In this document: positions 16,782 to 27,900 of the stretch, piece after piece
Layout: every line of letters starts with the position of its first letter
Position numbering within the stretch: position 1 is the first letter of the stretch
Assembly (NCBI GenBank): GCA_905215935.1
Contig: CAJMRY010000011.1
Location: forward strand, 1-43,295
Origin: an uncultured bacterium
Lineage (GTDB): Bacteria; Bacillota; Clostridia; TANB77; CAG-508
DNA: 43,295 nucleotides
Reading direction: 5' to 3'
Translations under genes and position numbers: made by a program
The notes under the pieces: generated by a model
Told to the model about the DNA's origin: nothing
The model's database searches: none
Seen by the model: the letters and a program-made list of their open reading frames with translations, nothing else

Positions 16782-17964
16782 ATGAAAAGAAGTATAACAA
16801 TAGTATTAATAATGGCTATATTAATTAATACAATATTTCCTAATTTCATATATGCAAGTGAGTATGGTACATACGAAGAAGCACAAGAACATCAGAAAAA
16901 CGGAGCTTCCATAAATGATAAATTGTGGGAAGAAGGTAAGGCTGATAAAGAGACGCGTAGAGGAAAGAATACAGAAGATGTAAACGAAACCAAAAGCTCA
17001 TCAAATCTTGTCGCAAATGTATTATGCTGGCTTATTACATTGTTACCGCATTCAATTAATGCATTAATGACTCTTGTTGTATATAGTACACAAGAGGATG
17101 GATATTCAAGTATTTTGGGAGGCGTTTCAGCAATTGCCAATGGGGAATTTACTATAGAAAACCTTTTGTTAGGTAAATATACTTTATTTGATATTGATTA
17201 TTTTGAATACAATACTTCAAATAATGAAAAAAATGTAAATTCAACTATTAAGCAAAGTGTAGCAACATGGTATTATGTTCTTAGAAATATATCTATAGTA
17301 ATAAGTGTACTTGTATTAATATATATAGGTATTAGAATGGCAGTATCTACTGTTGCATCAGAACAGGCAAAATATAAAAAAATGCTAATAGCTTGGGTAA
17401 CTAGTTTTATTTTACTATTTGTTATGCAGTATATTTTCATATTTTTAATGACGTTGCAAGAATGGGCAATACAAATAGTTGCTACATGGACAAAAGGACA
17501 AGGATTTGAAGAAGTAATTATAACTCACATATGGGATACATTAAAAAGTTCATATCGGATGGAATAATGTTTGGGTTGTTATTGAATATTGTATGCTTGT
17601 ATATTATCAAGTAAAGTTCTTTATTGTTTACTTTAAAAGATTATTAGAAGTAGGTTTTTTAATTTCAATAAGTCCATTAGTAACTATTACATATCCAATA
17701 GATAAAGTAGGAGATGGAAGAGCTCAAGCATATAAAGCATGGTTAACTAGGATTATTTATAATATTTTTATACAATTAATACATGCTATTGTTTATGTAG
17801 TTTTCATTTTCTCAGCAGCAGAAATCGCAAAAACAGTACCAATTGTAGGAATATTATTTTTAACAACATTGTCTAGAACTGAAAAAATTATAAAAACAAC
17901 ATTTGGCTTAAAAGGAAAAGGATTTAGTGATGAAAAGTTACTAGATAAATTAAAGAAAGGTTAA
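16782..17964 (+). CDS. VirB6/TrbL-like channel protein 1, read through a +1 shift at CGG 17556
   Basis: The zero frame ends at 17565-17567, two codons after CGG (17556-17558). Skipping C17556 (16782-17555 plus 17557-17964) gives 393 residues with a signal peptide (about 1-25) and five or more membrane helices. Two paralogues in the same operon match both sides of the break: W-Y-Y-V-L-R-N-I-S-I-V-I and A-S-E-Q-A-K-Y-K-K-M before it, and L-L-E-V-G-F-L-I-S-I-S-P-L-V-T-I-T-Y-P-I-D-K after it. VirB6 proteins form the inner-membrane part of the translocation path. Confidence 0.85.
17556..17558 (+). other. CGG +1 frameshift site 3 (VirB6-like protein)
   Basis: Context is TCA TAT CGG ATG GAA TAA. 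Reading TAT-(C)-GGA-TGG-AAT restores Y-G-W-N-N-V-W. Paralogues at 19536 and 22900 run unbroken through the corresponding region. Confidence 0.78.
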
Positions 17965-17972
17965 AAGTTATA

Positions 17973-19508
17973 ATGGAAAATAAGAGAGATAAAAAATTAA
18001 TAAAGATTATAATTTCCATAATAATTATTTTGATTTTATTACTGATTCTGGTAATTGCTAAATTAAGAAATATGTCAGTACAAGAAGATAAAGAATTAGA
18101 TAGAATAAAATCGTATACTACTATTACTGATTTTAAAACAGTTGAAGAAGTGGCAAAATACTTGGAATGCAATTATATAAAACAAGAGAAGTCTAAAGTA
18201 GAAAACTATAATTTAGATTTTTATATAAAAATAAAGTTGTTGCCATATACAGATAATAACAGTAATGAAGCATTTTATAATAAGTTGATTTCTTATAGTG
18301 CTAAAGTGTTGAAATATGATAATTTTAGAATTATAGATAGAGAAAATAATATTATAATTGAAGTTGTTTGTGATAAAGAAAAAGAAAATATAAAGACTAT
18401 TATTATAAATGGAGAAAGTAATTATTTTGCAAAAAGAAATTCTGAAATCCAAATGAATAATTTTAAACAAGTTAAAGAAACAAATATAATAATACAATCT
18501 GATATATTAACAAAATTAATAAATAATAACTGGAAATTAAAAGAATCTGATATTGGAACAAAAGAAAGTACGTTTAATTCTTACGATATATATTTTGATG
18601 AAGGTATAGAAGTAAGAAAAATAGATAATAAAGTTTTTAATATAGTTTTTACAGATAAGTATAAATTTAATGTAGTAAATAATATTTGTACAAGTACTTC
18701 TAAACAAGATATTATAAAAATATTAGGAGAACCAACATTTAAAGATGAACAAACAGATGTGATTGGTTACAAAGGAAAAGAAATTTATATATTCTTTAAT
18801 ACAGAAAAGCAAATTTCAGTATATAAAGTAATACAGGGGAGTAAAGAGGACAAGGAATTTTCTGAATTATTAGATAAATATATTGAAGATAAAAATATTG
18901 AAAGCTTTATGAATGACATAAAACAAATATGGAATGATTATGATAAATCTCAAGTAAATGCAAGTTTAAAAGAATTACGATATTCATTAAAGGGAATAGA
19001 AATTAAAGATAACAATTTAAATATATATTCGAATTTTTTAACTAAGTTATATAAAGATAATAGTATGGAAGAAGTAAGAACTAATCTGCTTAAAAATAAT
19101 GGAATAATGTTTAAAAATCGAGATTTGGTATTTAAAAATGAAGTAGATAGAAATACAAGTTTAAATAGCACAAAATATTCTATTGAGAATTTTAATATTA
19201 ATAATCATAATAGTAAAAGTAAGATTTTTATAGATTATAAAAAATATAATAATTCAGAAACATTTGTAGCGTTTTTTATTTCGAAAAATAATGAGTATGC
19301 TAATAGTGAATTAAAAGAATATGCAAATTATGGCTTATGGATTAATGATTATATATATGTATATAGTATAAAAAATAAAGGTATATATTTATATAATGCA
19401 ACAAATAGACAATATTTAACCATAGTAGAGGGAAATGAAGAATTTAAAATTGTTGAATTCAAAGATTATATTTTAAAATATGATGATAAACAAATAAAAT
19501 TAAAATAA
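17973..19508 (+). CDS. Membrane-anchored protein of the secretion operon, function unknown
   Basis: The 511-residue protein has a basic start and one membrane helix (about residues 8-31), so the rest probably lies outside the membrane. It is rich in Lys, Asn and Glu. A segment near residues 240-275 (S-K-Q-D-I-I-K-I-L-G-E-P-T) recalls the short helix-turn of BamE/SmpA-like folds, but this is weak. It sits eight bases after the VirB6-like gene and 27 before the NlpC-VirB6 fusion. It may be an accessory channel or wall-contact subunit. I do not recognise the family. Confidence 0.55.
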   Translation: MENKRDKKLIKIIISIIIILILLLILVIAKLRNMSVQEDKELDRIKSYTTITDFKTVEEVAKYLECNYIKQEKSKVENYNLDFYIKIKLLPYTDNNSNEAFYNKLISYSAKVLKYDNFRIIDRENNIIIEVVCDKEKENIKTIIINGESNYFAKRNSEIQMNNFKQVKETNIIIQSDILTKLINNNWKLKESDIGTKESTFNSYDIYFDEGIEVRKIDNKVFNIVFTDKYKFNVVNNICTSTSKQDIIKILGEPTFKDEQTDVIGYKGKEIYIFFNTEKQISVYKVIQGSKEDKEFSELLDKYIEDKNIESFMNDIKQIWNDYDKSQVNASLKELRYSLKGIEIKDNNLNIYSNFLTKLYKDNSMEEVRTNLLKNNGIMFKNRDLVFKNEVDRNTSLNSTKYSIENFNINNHNSKSKIFIDYKKYNNSETFVAFFISKNNEYANSELKEYANYGLWINDYIYVYSIKNKGIYLYNATNRQYLTIVEGNEEFKIVEFKDYILKYDDKQIKLK

Positions 19509-19535
19509 AGATATTAGAAAGGAGGCAATATATAT

Positions 19536-22500
19536 ATGATTAAAGTTAAGAAATTGATTATTTTAATACTAATTATTTGTATATTGTTTCCTGAAAATGT
19601 ATACGCAATAAATAAAGAATCAGCTGGAGAGGTAATAGCGTGTTATGCAGAAGACTTAGTTAAAAATCATTCAGAAGAGTTTATATATTCGTGGGATAAT
19701 GAACATAAATATCCAGCTTATGAATTAAAAAAGACTAGTGGAACTTCAAGTAGTACAGGGCTTAGCTTTACAAATAAATATGGTGTAGATTGTGTTGGGT
19801 TTGTTAGTTTTGTTGTACATAATTCTTTAGGGATAGGTAGAGAAGAATATACAGAATTCGTAGTTCCTCCCAATGGAACAAAAGGAAGTTATTTTGAGGA
19901 AATATCTCCAAAGCCAGATATTAATGACTTACAAAGAGGAGATATAATTTGGAATAGTCATCCACATGTTATGATATATATTGGAAATGGTAAAGTTGCT
20001 CATTCAATAACAAAAGGAATTAGTATAGATAATTTAAATAGTTTTAATGATGGCTCAACAGATTATGTACATGTGGCGAGAATAAAAGATAGTACAGCTG
20101 CGGCAGTAGATAGTAGTAACTGTACAAAGGTATTTGGAACAGTTACAGGAGCAGAAGATGACTATGGATTATATTATGGTACAACAACAGGGTCATATGC
20201 AGGTTCTTATACTTTTGGACAATGGTTATTTGATAAATTTGCGGGATTTTTTGATTATTTAGCAGGAATTTTAACATATGTATTTAAAGCACAGTTTTTG
20301 GGTTGGGGAAATATTATTGAAGAATTGGTAAATCTTGCAATAAATAAAGCTTCAGGAATAGAAACTATAACTGTAGAGAAAAACAAAACAAATTCAGAAC
20401 AAAATAGTAATGGAGAGATTACATCGACTCCAGGAACAGGAAAGTTATATACACCATCAGCTACTAATACAGTGTGGTCTAATAATAGAATAAATGTTGA
20501 AGATATTATTTATAATAGAGTTCCTTTATTAGATGTTAACTTTTTGGATGTTAAGTTAGATAGATATAAGAAAATAGAAGAAGCTAAAAAAGCACAAGCA
20601 TCAAATGGAGATAAGATACAAGTTATTAGTGAAGATAGTATAGTATATGCATTACGTTCTAACATAGCAAAGTGGTATATTGTTATTAGACAAATATGTA
20701 TAATAGTATTATTAATACTATTAATATATTTAGGAATTAGACTTGCAATTTCTACAGTAGCATCAGATAAGGCAAAATATAAAGGAATGCTTGTAGCATG
20801 GCTTACTAGCTTTATAGTAGTATTTTGTATACATTATTTTATGATGGTAGTTATTGAGATAAATGAAGATTTAGTAGATGTTTTTGCAGGAGTATCACAA
20901 AAGGCTATAGAAAATTCTGACAATGGGACAGGAAGTATGTCTATATATGATACTATGAGAACAAGAGCATATTCACTTAAATTAAGTGAAGGATTTCCAG
21001 CAACAATATTTTATATGGTACTTATATACTTTTTAATTAGATTTTTGTTTATCTATATAAAGAGATATTTTACTATTATGATATTAGCACTTATGGGACC
21101 AATTATGTCTCTTAAGAATTGTTTTGATAAGATATCTACTGGTAAATCAAAGTCGATGTCAAAGTGGATGTATGACTTTGCATTAAATGTATTCTTACAA
21201 ACAATACATGCAATTTTATATTGTATGTTTATGGTTATGGCATTCGATTTAGCAACAGATTCTGTAGCAGGATTTATAATGGCATTAATTGTTTTAAATT
21301 TCATATTTAAAGCAGAGAAGATATTTATGAATATTTTCAACTTCGAAGGAAGAGCATCATCATTAAGAGATGTAAATGAAAATAAAAACTATTTTGCAGA
21401 AGCATATAAAGTTGGAATGGGTGTAACCATGTTTGGCGGAAGTGCTCTAAAATTTGGTTTTGGAGCTGTAGCAGGAAGTGGAAGATTCTTAGGAGAAAAA
21501 GCTCTTTCTGGTGCACAATTTGGAACATCAGCATTTAATAGATTAGTATGGGGAATGAGAAATATAGGAGCAAGAGTAAGTGGAGGAGATTCTATAGAGT
21601 ATGAACCAATTGATCTTAGAGAGAAATTGAGTAATGGAAAAGAAAATATTAAAAATGGTATGGCTGATAGACTTAACAATGTTGTAGAAGGTATTACAGG
21701 AGAAAGAAGTTTAAGATTAGACTTGCATAATATAAAGAAGCAAGACCCAGTGTTATATGAAAAAACAAAACAAGCTCTTAAATTAAAGAAAGACTTAAAA
21801 TGGAAGACATTAAAGAGAACCTTCGGTGATAGTACAAAATCAATACGTTATATGGCTGAGTTAATGATGGGTGTACCAATGCTTGTAATAGATACACAAT
21901 CTGGTATTTCTGCATTAACAGATGCGACTAGCGGACTTAAAGGAATGGGAGCAAAGAAGAAAGAATACGGCTATAGAAGAAAAATTAATGGAAAGAAAGG
22001 AAATCTTGTGACTGCGGCTTTAAATGCAGCTACATTTGGTGGAGCAAATGCTACAGCAAATAATATAGATAAATTTAAGAAAGATCGTAAGAAACTTGTT
22101 GATAATAATAAATTAGTTGGTAATTTAAATAAAGCTAATATGCTAGAAATTAAGATACAAAAAGAAGTAGATAAAATGATAAAAGATGGGAAGAAAGATG
22201 AAGTTAGCAAAATAATGGATGATGCTTTAAAAGAAGTTATGAGTGCAAGCAAAATTAAAGAAGCTGTTAGCAGATATATGGCTATGAAAGGTATTAAAAA
22301 TGTTACAGAGTCAGACTTAAATCAAATAGTTGATAAAATAAATAGTGAAGTATATGGAAGCAATGTTGAAAAAGCTATCGATAAATTCATGAAAAAAGGT
22401 TCAAAAGATAAGCTAGACGCAAGTGACATTGATAAAATTCTACAAATTATAGATGATAAAGTCGAAAGTGGAGTATCAGCTGTAATTAATGATAAAGCAA

Positions 22501-22886
22501 ATAAAGATGATAAACATACAAAGGTAAAAGGCGATGTTAAGAAATATATGAAAGATAAAAAAGTAAAAAATATAGATGCTGACAAAGCAAAAGAATTATT
22601 GAAGTCTGAAGATGCAGAATCAAGCTTTGGAATAGAAACAACACAGGATGTTAAAGATAGCATAGCAAGAAAATTTGGCGGTAAGAAATCAAAAGCATTA
22701 GATAAGAAACAAGCTGTTAGTGCAATTGAAGATGCTATACTTGCAGGAACTAAAGCACAAGAAACAGATTTAGGAAAAATGATGAGAGAATTAAAAACTC
22801 TTAGAGAAAAGACTAAAAATACTCAAGGAAAAACAGTTGTAAATATAAGTGAATTTACTAAAGGAATAAAAGAAAAGTTAAAATAG
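19536..22886 (+). CDS. NlpC/P60 hydrolase fused to VirB6/TrbL-like channel protein
   Basis: The 1,116-residue protein begins with a signal peptide (about 1-25). An NlpC/P60-like peptidase follows, with candidate catalytic Cys86 in G-V-D-C-V-G-F and His144 in H-P-H-V-M-I-Y-I-G. The middle third is VirB6-like, with helices around residues 375-400, 415-435 and 485-600, and W-Y-I-V-I-R-Q-I-C and A-S-D-K-A-K-Y-K-G-M motifs shared with its two paralogues. The last 500 residues are Lys/Asp-rich and helical, probably cytoplasmic. Joining a wall peptidase to a channel subunit would tie cell-wall opening to channel assembly. GGAGG lies at 19521-19525. Confidence 0.8.
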   Translation: MIKVKKLIILILIICILFPENVYAINKESAGEVIACYAEDLVKNHSEEFIYSWDNEHKYPAYELKKTSGTSSSTGLSFTNKYGVDCVGFVSFVVHNSLGIGREEYTEFVVPPNGTKGSYFEEISPKPDINDLQRGDIIWNSHPHVMIYIGNGKVAHSITKGISIDNLNSFNDGSTDYVHVARIKDSTAAAVDSSNCTKVFGTVTGAEDDYGLYYGTTTGSYAGSYTFGQWLFDKFAGFFDYLAGILTYVFKAQFLGWGNIIEELVNLAINKASGIETITVEKNKTNSEQNSNGEITSTPGTGKLYTPSATNTVWSNNRINVEDIIYNRVPLLDVNFLDVKLDRYKKIEEAKKAQASNGDKIQVISEDSIVYALRSNIAKWYIVIRQICIIVLLILLIYLGIRLAISTVASDKAKYKGMLVAWLTSFIVVFCIHYFMMVVIEINEDLVDVFAGVSQKAIENSDNGTGSMSIYDTMRTRAYSLKLSEGFPATIFYMVLIYFLIRFLFIYIKRYFTIMILALMGPIMSLKNCFDKISTGKSKSMSKWMYDFALNVFLQTIHAILYCMFMVMAFDLATDSVAGFIMALIVLNFIFKAEKIFMNIFNFEGRASSLRDVNENKNYFAEAYKVGMGVTMFGGSALKFGFGAVAGSGRFLGEKALSGAQFGTSAFNRLVWGMRNIGARVSGGDSIEYEPIDLREKLSNGKENIKNGMADRLNNVVEGITGERSLRLDLHNIKKQDPVLYEKTKQALKLKKDLKWKTLKRTFGDSTKSIRYMAELMMGVPMLVIDTQSGISALTDATSGLKGMGAKKKEYGYRRKINGKKGNLVTAALNAATFGGANATANNIDKFKKDRKKLVDNNKLVGNLNKANMLEIKIQKEVDKMIKDGKKDEVSKIMDDALKEVMSASKIKEAVSRYMAMKGIKNVTESDLNQIVDKINSEVYGSNVEKAIDKFMKKGSKDKLDASDIDKILQIIDDKVESGVSAVINDKANKDDKHTKVKGDVKKYMKDKKVKNIDADKAKELLKSEDAESSFGIETTQDVKDSIARKFGGKKSKALDKKQAVSAIEDAILAGTKAQETDLGKMMRELKTLREKTKNTQGKTVVNISEFTKGIKEKLK

Positions 22887-22899
22887 GGTAGGTGTAAGT

Positions 22900-24921
22900 A
22901 TGAAAAAGGTATTTAAGAAGCTCGGAATAACATTAATTATAATAATAACAGCGTTAATGATGCTAAAATCAACTCTTTCTCCATATGCAGTACTTGCAGA
23001 TACAGCTGCAGAAGAAGAAGCAAGTAAATTAGAGGTGATGGGAGGAGCAATAGGAGATGTAGCAGACTTTTTATTAGGATTATCATTATATATACCAAAA
23101 GCAATAGGAATGGCTTTAGCTAGTTTACTTAGATTTCTTGTTTGGGGTATCACAGCAATTGGTGGTGCTGGTGCAGGAGAAGGAGTTGGATCTGTTGATG
23201 CAATTATATTTGGTGAAGCAGGTATAACAAGCATAGATTTCTTTAATACTTCTGGAAATGATACAATAAATTTAATTAGAGACAATGTAGCAGTCTGGTA
23301 TTACGTACTTAGAAATTTATCTATTGTAATATTATTAGGAATTTTATTATATGTAGGAATAAGAATGGCAATATCTACAGTTGCTTCAGACCAAGCTAAA
23401 TATAAAAAGATGTTTATGGATTGGGCTGTAAGTTTAGCTTTAGTATTTGTACTTCAATATATAATGATATTTACTATAGAGTGTAATAATGTTTTAGTAG
23501 ATGTATTAAATACAGCGAGAACTAATGTACAAACACAAAGTGGTAAGACATATGATAATGCACTAGATCAAATAGCAGGTCAAGCTTGGCATGTAAGTTT
23601 TACAGTTGGAGTATCTTCTACTCTTGTGTATATTATATTAGTAGGAATGACTATTATATTCCTAATAATGTATATAAAGCGTATGCTAACAATTGGATTT
23701 TTAATAGTTATATCTCCACTCATTACAATTACATATTCAATTGATAAAATGGGAGATGGAAAATCTCAGGCATTAAATGCTTGGCTTAAAGAATTTGTAT
23801 TTAATGTATTAATACAACCATTTCATTGTGTTATATATTTGATATTTGGTAGTACAGCAATTAACTTGCTAACAGAACAGCAAACACTTGCATCTGCAGT
23901 ACTTGCAATATGTATGGTATTATTTATATTTAAAGGTGAAAAAATAGTTAGAGATATATTTAACTTTAGAGCAAGTAGTTTAGGTGAAGCAATAGGTGGA
24001 GCTGCAGCAATTACAACAGGTATTAGTATGTTAAAGAATAAAGGGGAAAAAGATAAAAAGAATAAAGTTGATACAAAGAAGATGCCAAATATGAGTAATC
24101 CAGGAGACAAGACAGGAGGAGCTGGAGCTGGTAATGGAGGACGAAGTCCAAATCCAAGTCAAGGTCAAGGCCAAGGTCAAGGTCAAAACTCGAACCAAAA
24201 TCAAGGACAAAATCAAGGACAGAATCAGGGACAAAGTCCAAGTCCAAATCCAAATCCACCTATAGGTCCATCTCCAAGCTCGAATGCAGGATCACAACAA
24301 AGTAAATTTGGAAGAGTTGTAAATGCAATATCAGAAAGTAAAGTTTTACATCCATTAAGGACTATTAAAGGTGTAACAGGTGCAGCCTTTGGTAAAGCAG
24401 AGAAATTATATGGTAAGCTTCCAGCAGGAGTAAGACAATCTTTAGCATCAAGTGCAAAGATTGCTACAGTTGCAACAATGGCAGCATTAGGTGCATCTAC
24501 AGGATCTGGAAAAGGTGTTATGGCTGGTATGTATGCAGGTAGATCTATGACTGAAGGTGCTGGTGCAATAGCAAGTAGCAGAAAAGCTAATGATTTAGTA
24601 GCACAAAATGAAGAGGTATATGCACAGGCATATCAAAACTATAAAGCACAAACAGGATTAAACGATCAACAGATTGCTATGCAAACACAATATATGTTAG
24701 AACATGGTAATCCAGATGAAATGACAGAATCAGAAAGAGAATATTATAGTTATGCAAGAATGATGCAACAAACTTATGGTGTAACAGGAGAAGAAAAAGT
24801 AGAAGATAGAATGCAAGAAACATTAGGTTTAATTGCTTCAGGACAAATTAAACCATCTAAGCCAGAGCAACAAAAACAACCAAAACAACAAAAACAACCT
24901 AAAAGAAAAAGAAGAAAATAA
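22900..24921 (+). CDS. VirB6/TrbL-like channel protein 3 with Gln-rich linker
   Basis: The 673-residue protein has a signal peptide (about 1-30) and several membrane helices. The family core V-W-Y-Y-V-L-R-N-L-S-I-V-I, A-S-D-Q-A-K-Y-K-K-M and L-T-I-G-F-L-I-V-I-S-P-L-I-T-I-T-Y is nearly identical to the gene at 16782. After residue 400 a Pro/Asn/Gln/Gly linker made of G-Q-G-Q and N-Q-G-Q units (about 420-450) leads to an Ala-rich helical domain and a Lys/Gln-rich tail. The unbroken alignment with the gene at 16782 supports the frameshift reading there. The GQ linker is repetitive and may vary in length between strains. Confidence 0.82.
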   Translation: MKKVFKKLGITLIIIITALMMLKSTLSPYAVLADTAAEEEASKLEVMGGAIGDVADFLLGLSLYIPKAIGMALASLLRFLVWGITAIGGAGAGEGVGSVDAIIFGEAGITSIDFFNTSGNDTINLIRDNVAVWYYVLRNLSIVILLGILLYVGIRMAISTVASDQAKYKKMFMDWAVSLALVFVLQYIMIFTIECNNVLVDVLNTARTNVQTQSGKTYDNALDQIAGQAWHVSFTVGVSSTLVYIILVGMTIIFLIMYIKRMLTIGFLIVISPLITITYSIDKMGDGKSQALNAWLKEFVFNVLIQPFHCVIYLIFGSTAINLLTEQQTLASAVLAICMVLFIFKGEKIVRDIFNFRASSLGEAIGGAAAITTGISMLKNKGEKDKKNKVDTKKMPNMSNPGDKTGGAGAGNGGRSPNPSQGQGQGQGQNSNQNQGQNQGQNQGQSPSPNPNPPIGPSPSSNAGSQQSKFGRVVNAISESKVLHPLRTIKGVTGAAFGKAEKLYGKLPAGVRQSLASSAKIATVATMAALGASTGSGKGVMAGMYAGRSMTEGAGAIASSRKANDLVAQNEEVYAQAYQNYKAQTGLNDQQIAMQTQYMLEHGNPDEMTESEREYYSYARMMQQTYGVTGEEKVEDRMQETLGLIASGQIKPSKPEQQKQPKQQKQPKRKRRK

Positions 24922-24957
24922 ATTATATAATTAAAAAGTGAGAGTAGGTGAATAAAT

Positions 24958-27900
24958 ATGTCAGAAAATACGGGAGGAGCTAAAAAAAGTGGAGCAAAGG
25001 AAACATTCGGAGCAGCCAAAAAGGCTTTTAATGATAGTAAAAGTAATGATAACCAAAATAGTGGACAAGTTGATGATAATCAAGAAGAAGCTGGTAGTGT
25101 TCAGGATACTGCTAAAAGTAGTGGCAAGGGAAAAGATGGAGCAAAAAAAGCCAAAGATACAGCAAAGAGAGCAAAAAAATTCTTTGATGGATTAAAAGGA
25201 ATACAAGCCTTAGCTCCTTTGATTTCGGCATTAAGCACAATTGGAATTGCTTTACTTATAATCTTTTTAATAATAGGATTTATAGGATTTTTCACTACAC
25301 TACCTGGACTTGCAATGGAAAAATTTACAGAAGCGTGTAAGCAATTTTGGAATTGGGTAGTAGGATCAGAAACTATAGATATTAATGATGGTGATTTAGT
25401 AGATTTAGCAAATTATATCCAAGAATTGGGATATGAACTTGTTGGAAATGGTTTTGCAAGCAGTAGTCAAATTACAAGAAATAAAGATACAGGAGAAGTA
25501 ACAGCTGTAAAAACTGACTATGATGGTGACCCAGGTGAAACACCAAATTATTTATATGCATATGTATTACAAAATGAAAGAATGTATACATTAAGAGGTG
25601 TTAAGAAAACAGGACTGGGGCATTTATTGTCATGGATTCCAGGAATTTCAGCATTTGAGAACTGGATAGAGGATTCAGTTAGAAATTCAAAATATCTTAA
25701 ATCACCAGAATCATATGGAATGCTGCATTTTGACCCAGATGATATGGATGATGATTGGTGGAATTCAATAGATGATTTCAAACCATCTATTGATAGAGAA
25801 AATATGAAGTTAACAATAAAAACTGGATTCTGGACTGTTTCCCAAATGAATTGGGATTTAGATGGTTGGACAGGTAGATATGGAAAACCAATAGAGTTAT
25901 CAATAGCATTACATTTATCTACAATGGCACCGGACTTTGCTTATGACTTTTGTATGGACAGTGATTTACAAACAGATATAGAACTGGGGGCAAAAGAGGT
26001 TGAATATACAGCTGATTATAAATATATATCTAATGATGGACTTACTTTAACAAGGAAGGAAGTAATAGATGAATATAATGAGCACATAGATGCTGTTAAT
26101 ATTAATGCTAATTATGATGCTTTGTTTTTATCTAAAGATAAAATAGAACCATATTTATGGGATGATAACGAATTGTATACACCACCAATAGATATAATAT
26201 CTGGAGTTAGTATAGTTAGTACAGAAAATCTAGATACTGGAGAAATATCATATTATAAAGCTTTAGATAAAGATGGTAAAGCAGTACAATTTTTTGATAA
26301 ATCTAATAAAAGTAAAATATCTTATGGTGTAAGCGTTGATACTAATGGTGTGCCAACATTTGAAAAAGATGAGCGGAGTCGAAGAACTTATGATAGGACT
26401 TGAGATATATTCTGCGAACTATAAAGTTAATATTGAATGTATGAGTTTACAAGAAATGATTTGGTGTTTGGAAAATGGTTCAATAGACGATAAATTTAGT
26501 CTTGAACAGCATTTGCTAAAAGCAGAAATGACATCACGTGAAAGTATAATGGCTTGTAATGTGGGACTACATAATCTCCTTAGAGATTATGATGATTGTA
26601 TTGATTATATACGTACTGAAGATCAGGATAATGATTGGAGTCAGCCAGATGATGGATATTTACAACACTATTTAGGCAATGAGGGAAAAATTAGAAGTAT
26701 ATATAATGATTATGGAAATAACTTTGAAGATAAAAAAAGATTTGAAAAAATTGAAAAAGGGTTTTGTAAGGACTTAAAAGAAGTATTGACAGAAATGATA
26801 GGAAGAATACAACAAGACAAAAATAAAATACAAACACGAATGGAACCAGTTATTGCAAAGAAGACAGCAGAACTAAATAAATGGGGATTAGATGCAGATA
26901 CATTTTTATTATTATATAGAGTAATGAGTTCACAATCTACAAGTGTACATACATTTAAACCATATATAAATAAAGTCACAAATCATTGGTATAAAGATGT
27001 GTATTTTAATCCAGATGAGGAAGATTATGAAAATACAGAAATTCCAGAAAATTTTGATTCTGCATATGATTTTACGAAAGAGATGCAGGATGTTACAGGA
27101 GAATATAATCCAGATGGATTAGCTAATACAGACGACATCCAAAAATTAAAAGAAACAGGAAAGATAATGTACACATTAAATGGTACTGGAGATAATAGTA
27201 CAGATGTTGTACAAGTAAAGCAACCATTTATAATAAGAACAGAAAAATGGCATAATAAAGTAAAAAACTGGTTAACAAGTGGATACTTCTTTATATATGA
27301 TGGTACAATAGAAACTGCAGAAGAAATAGAATCAGCAAGAAAGGTTTTAAAGTATGAATATGATCCTTCTAATCCACTATTGATTTCTTATGGAAATAAA
27401 GAATTATTAATTGACTCTGAAAATAATGAAAAGCCTGAAGTTGCAGAAATTGATAAAAGAGCAAAAGAACTTAATAATATTTTAGCTTCAACTGAATATA
27501 AAGATGGAAAAAAATATAAAGTAAGATTACAAAAGATTAATTTTGCAAAAAAATCATCTTTAGCAGCATTCTCTATATTAGAAGGTGTTCATACAAAAGA
27601 TGGCGAATATGTATATCGTGATTTAAAAGAATTTATGATTGAGCTTGGATATTTTACAGAAGCTGACTTTGAATTAATAGAAAGTGGAGTATTAGATTGG
27701 ATTATACCAGAATATGTTCCAGATGAATGGCCTGATAAAAAATATGAAAAGAAAAATGATGAATATGGTACATTTATTAGATCTGCAAGTAGTATTAAAG
27801 AAGAAAGAGAAGAAGAAGAAAAAAAATTGAAGGAAGCAAGTAAAAGAGAAGAGCAAATTGCAGATGGAAACACAGGAGCTAGTGATGAAAATGTAAAATC

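Noticed and set aside
24165..24240. CRISPR-like or tandem repeat array
   Set aside because: The short repeated units are in frame and encode the G-Q/N-Q linker of the VirB6-like protein; there are no spacers.
23823..24259. Minus-strand Leu/Asp-repeat proteins
   Set aside because: They are the reverse reading of the GQ linker and membrane segment of the VirB6-like gene.
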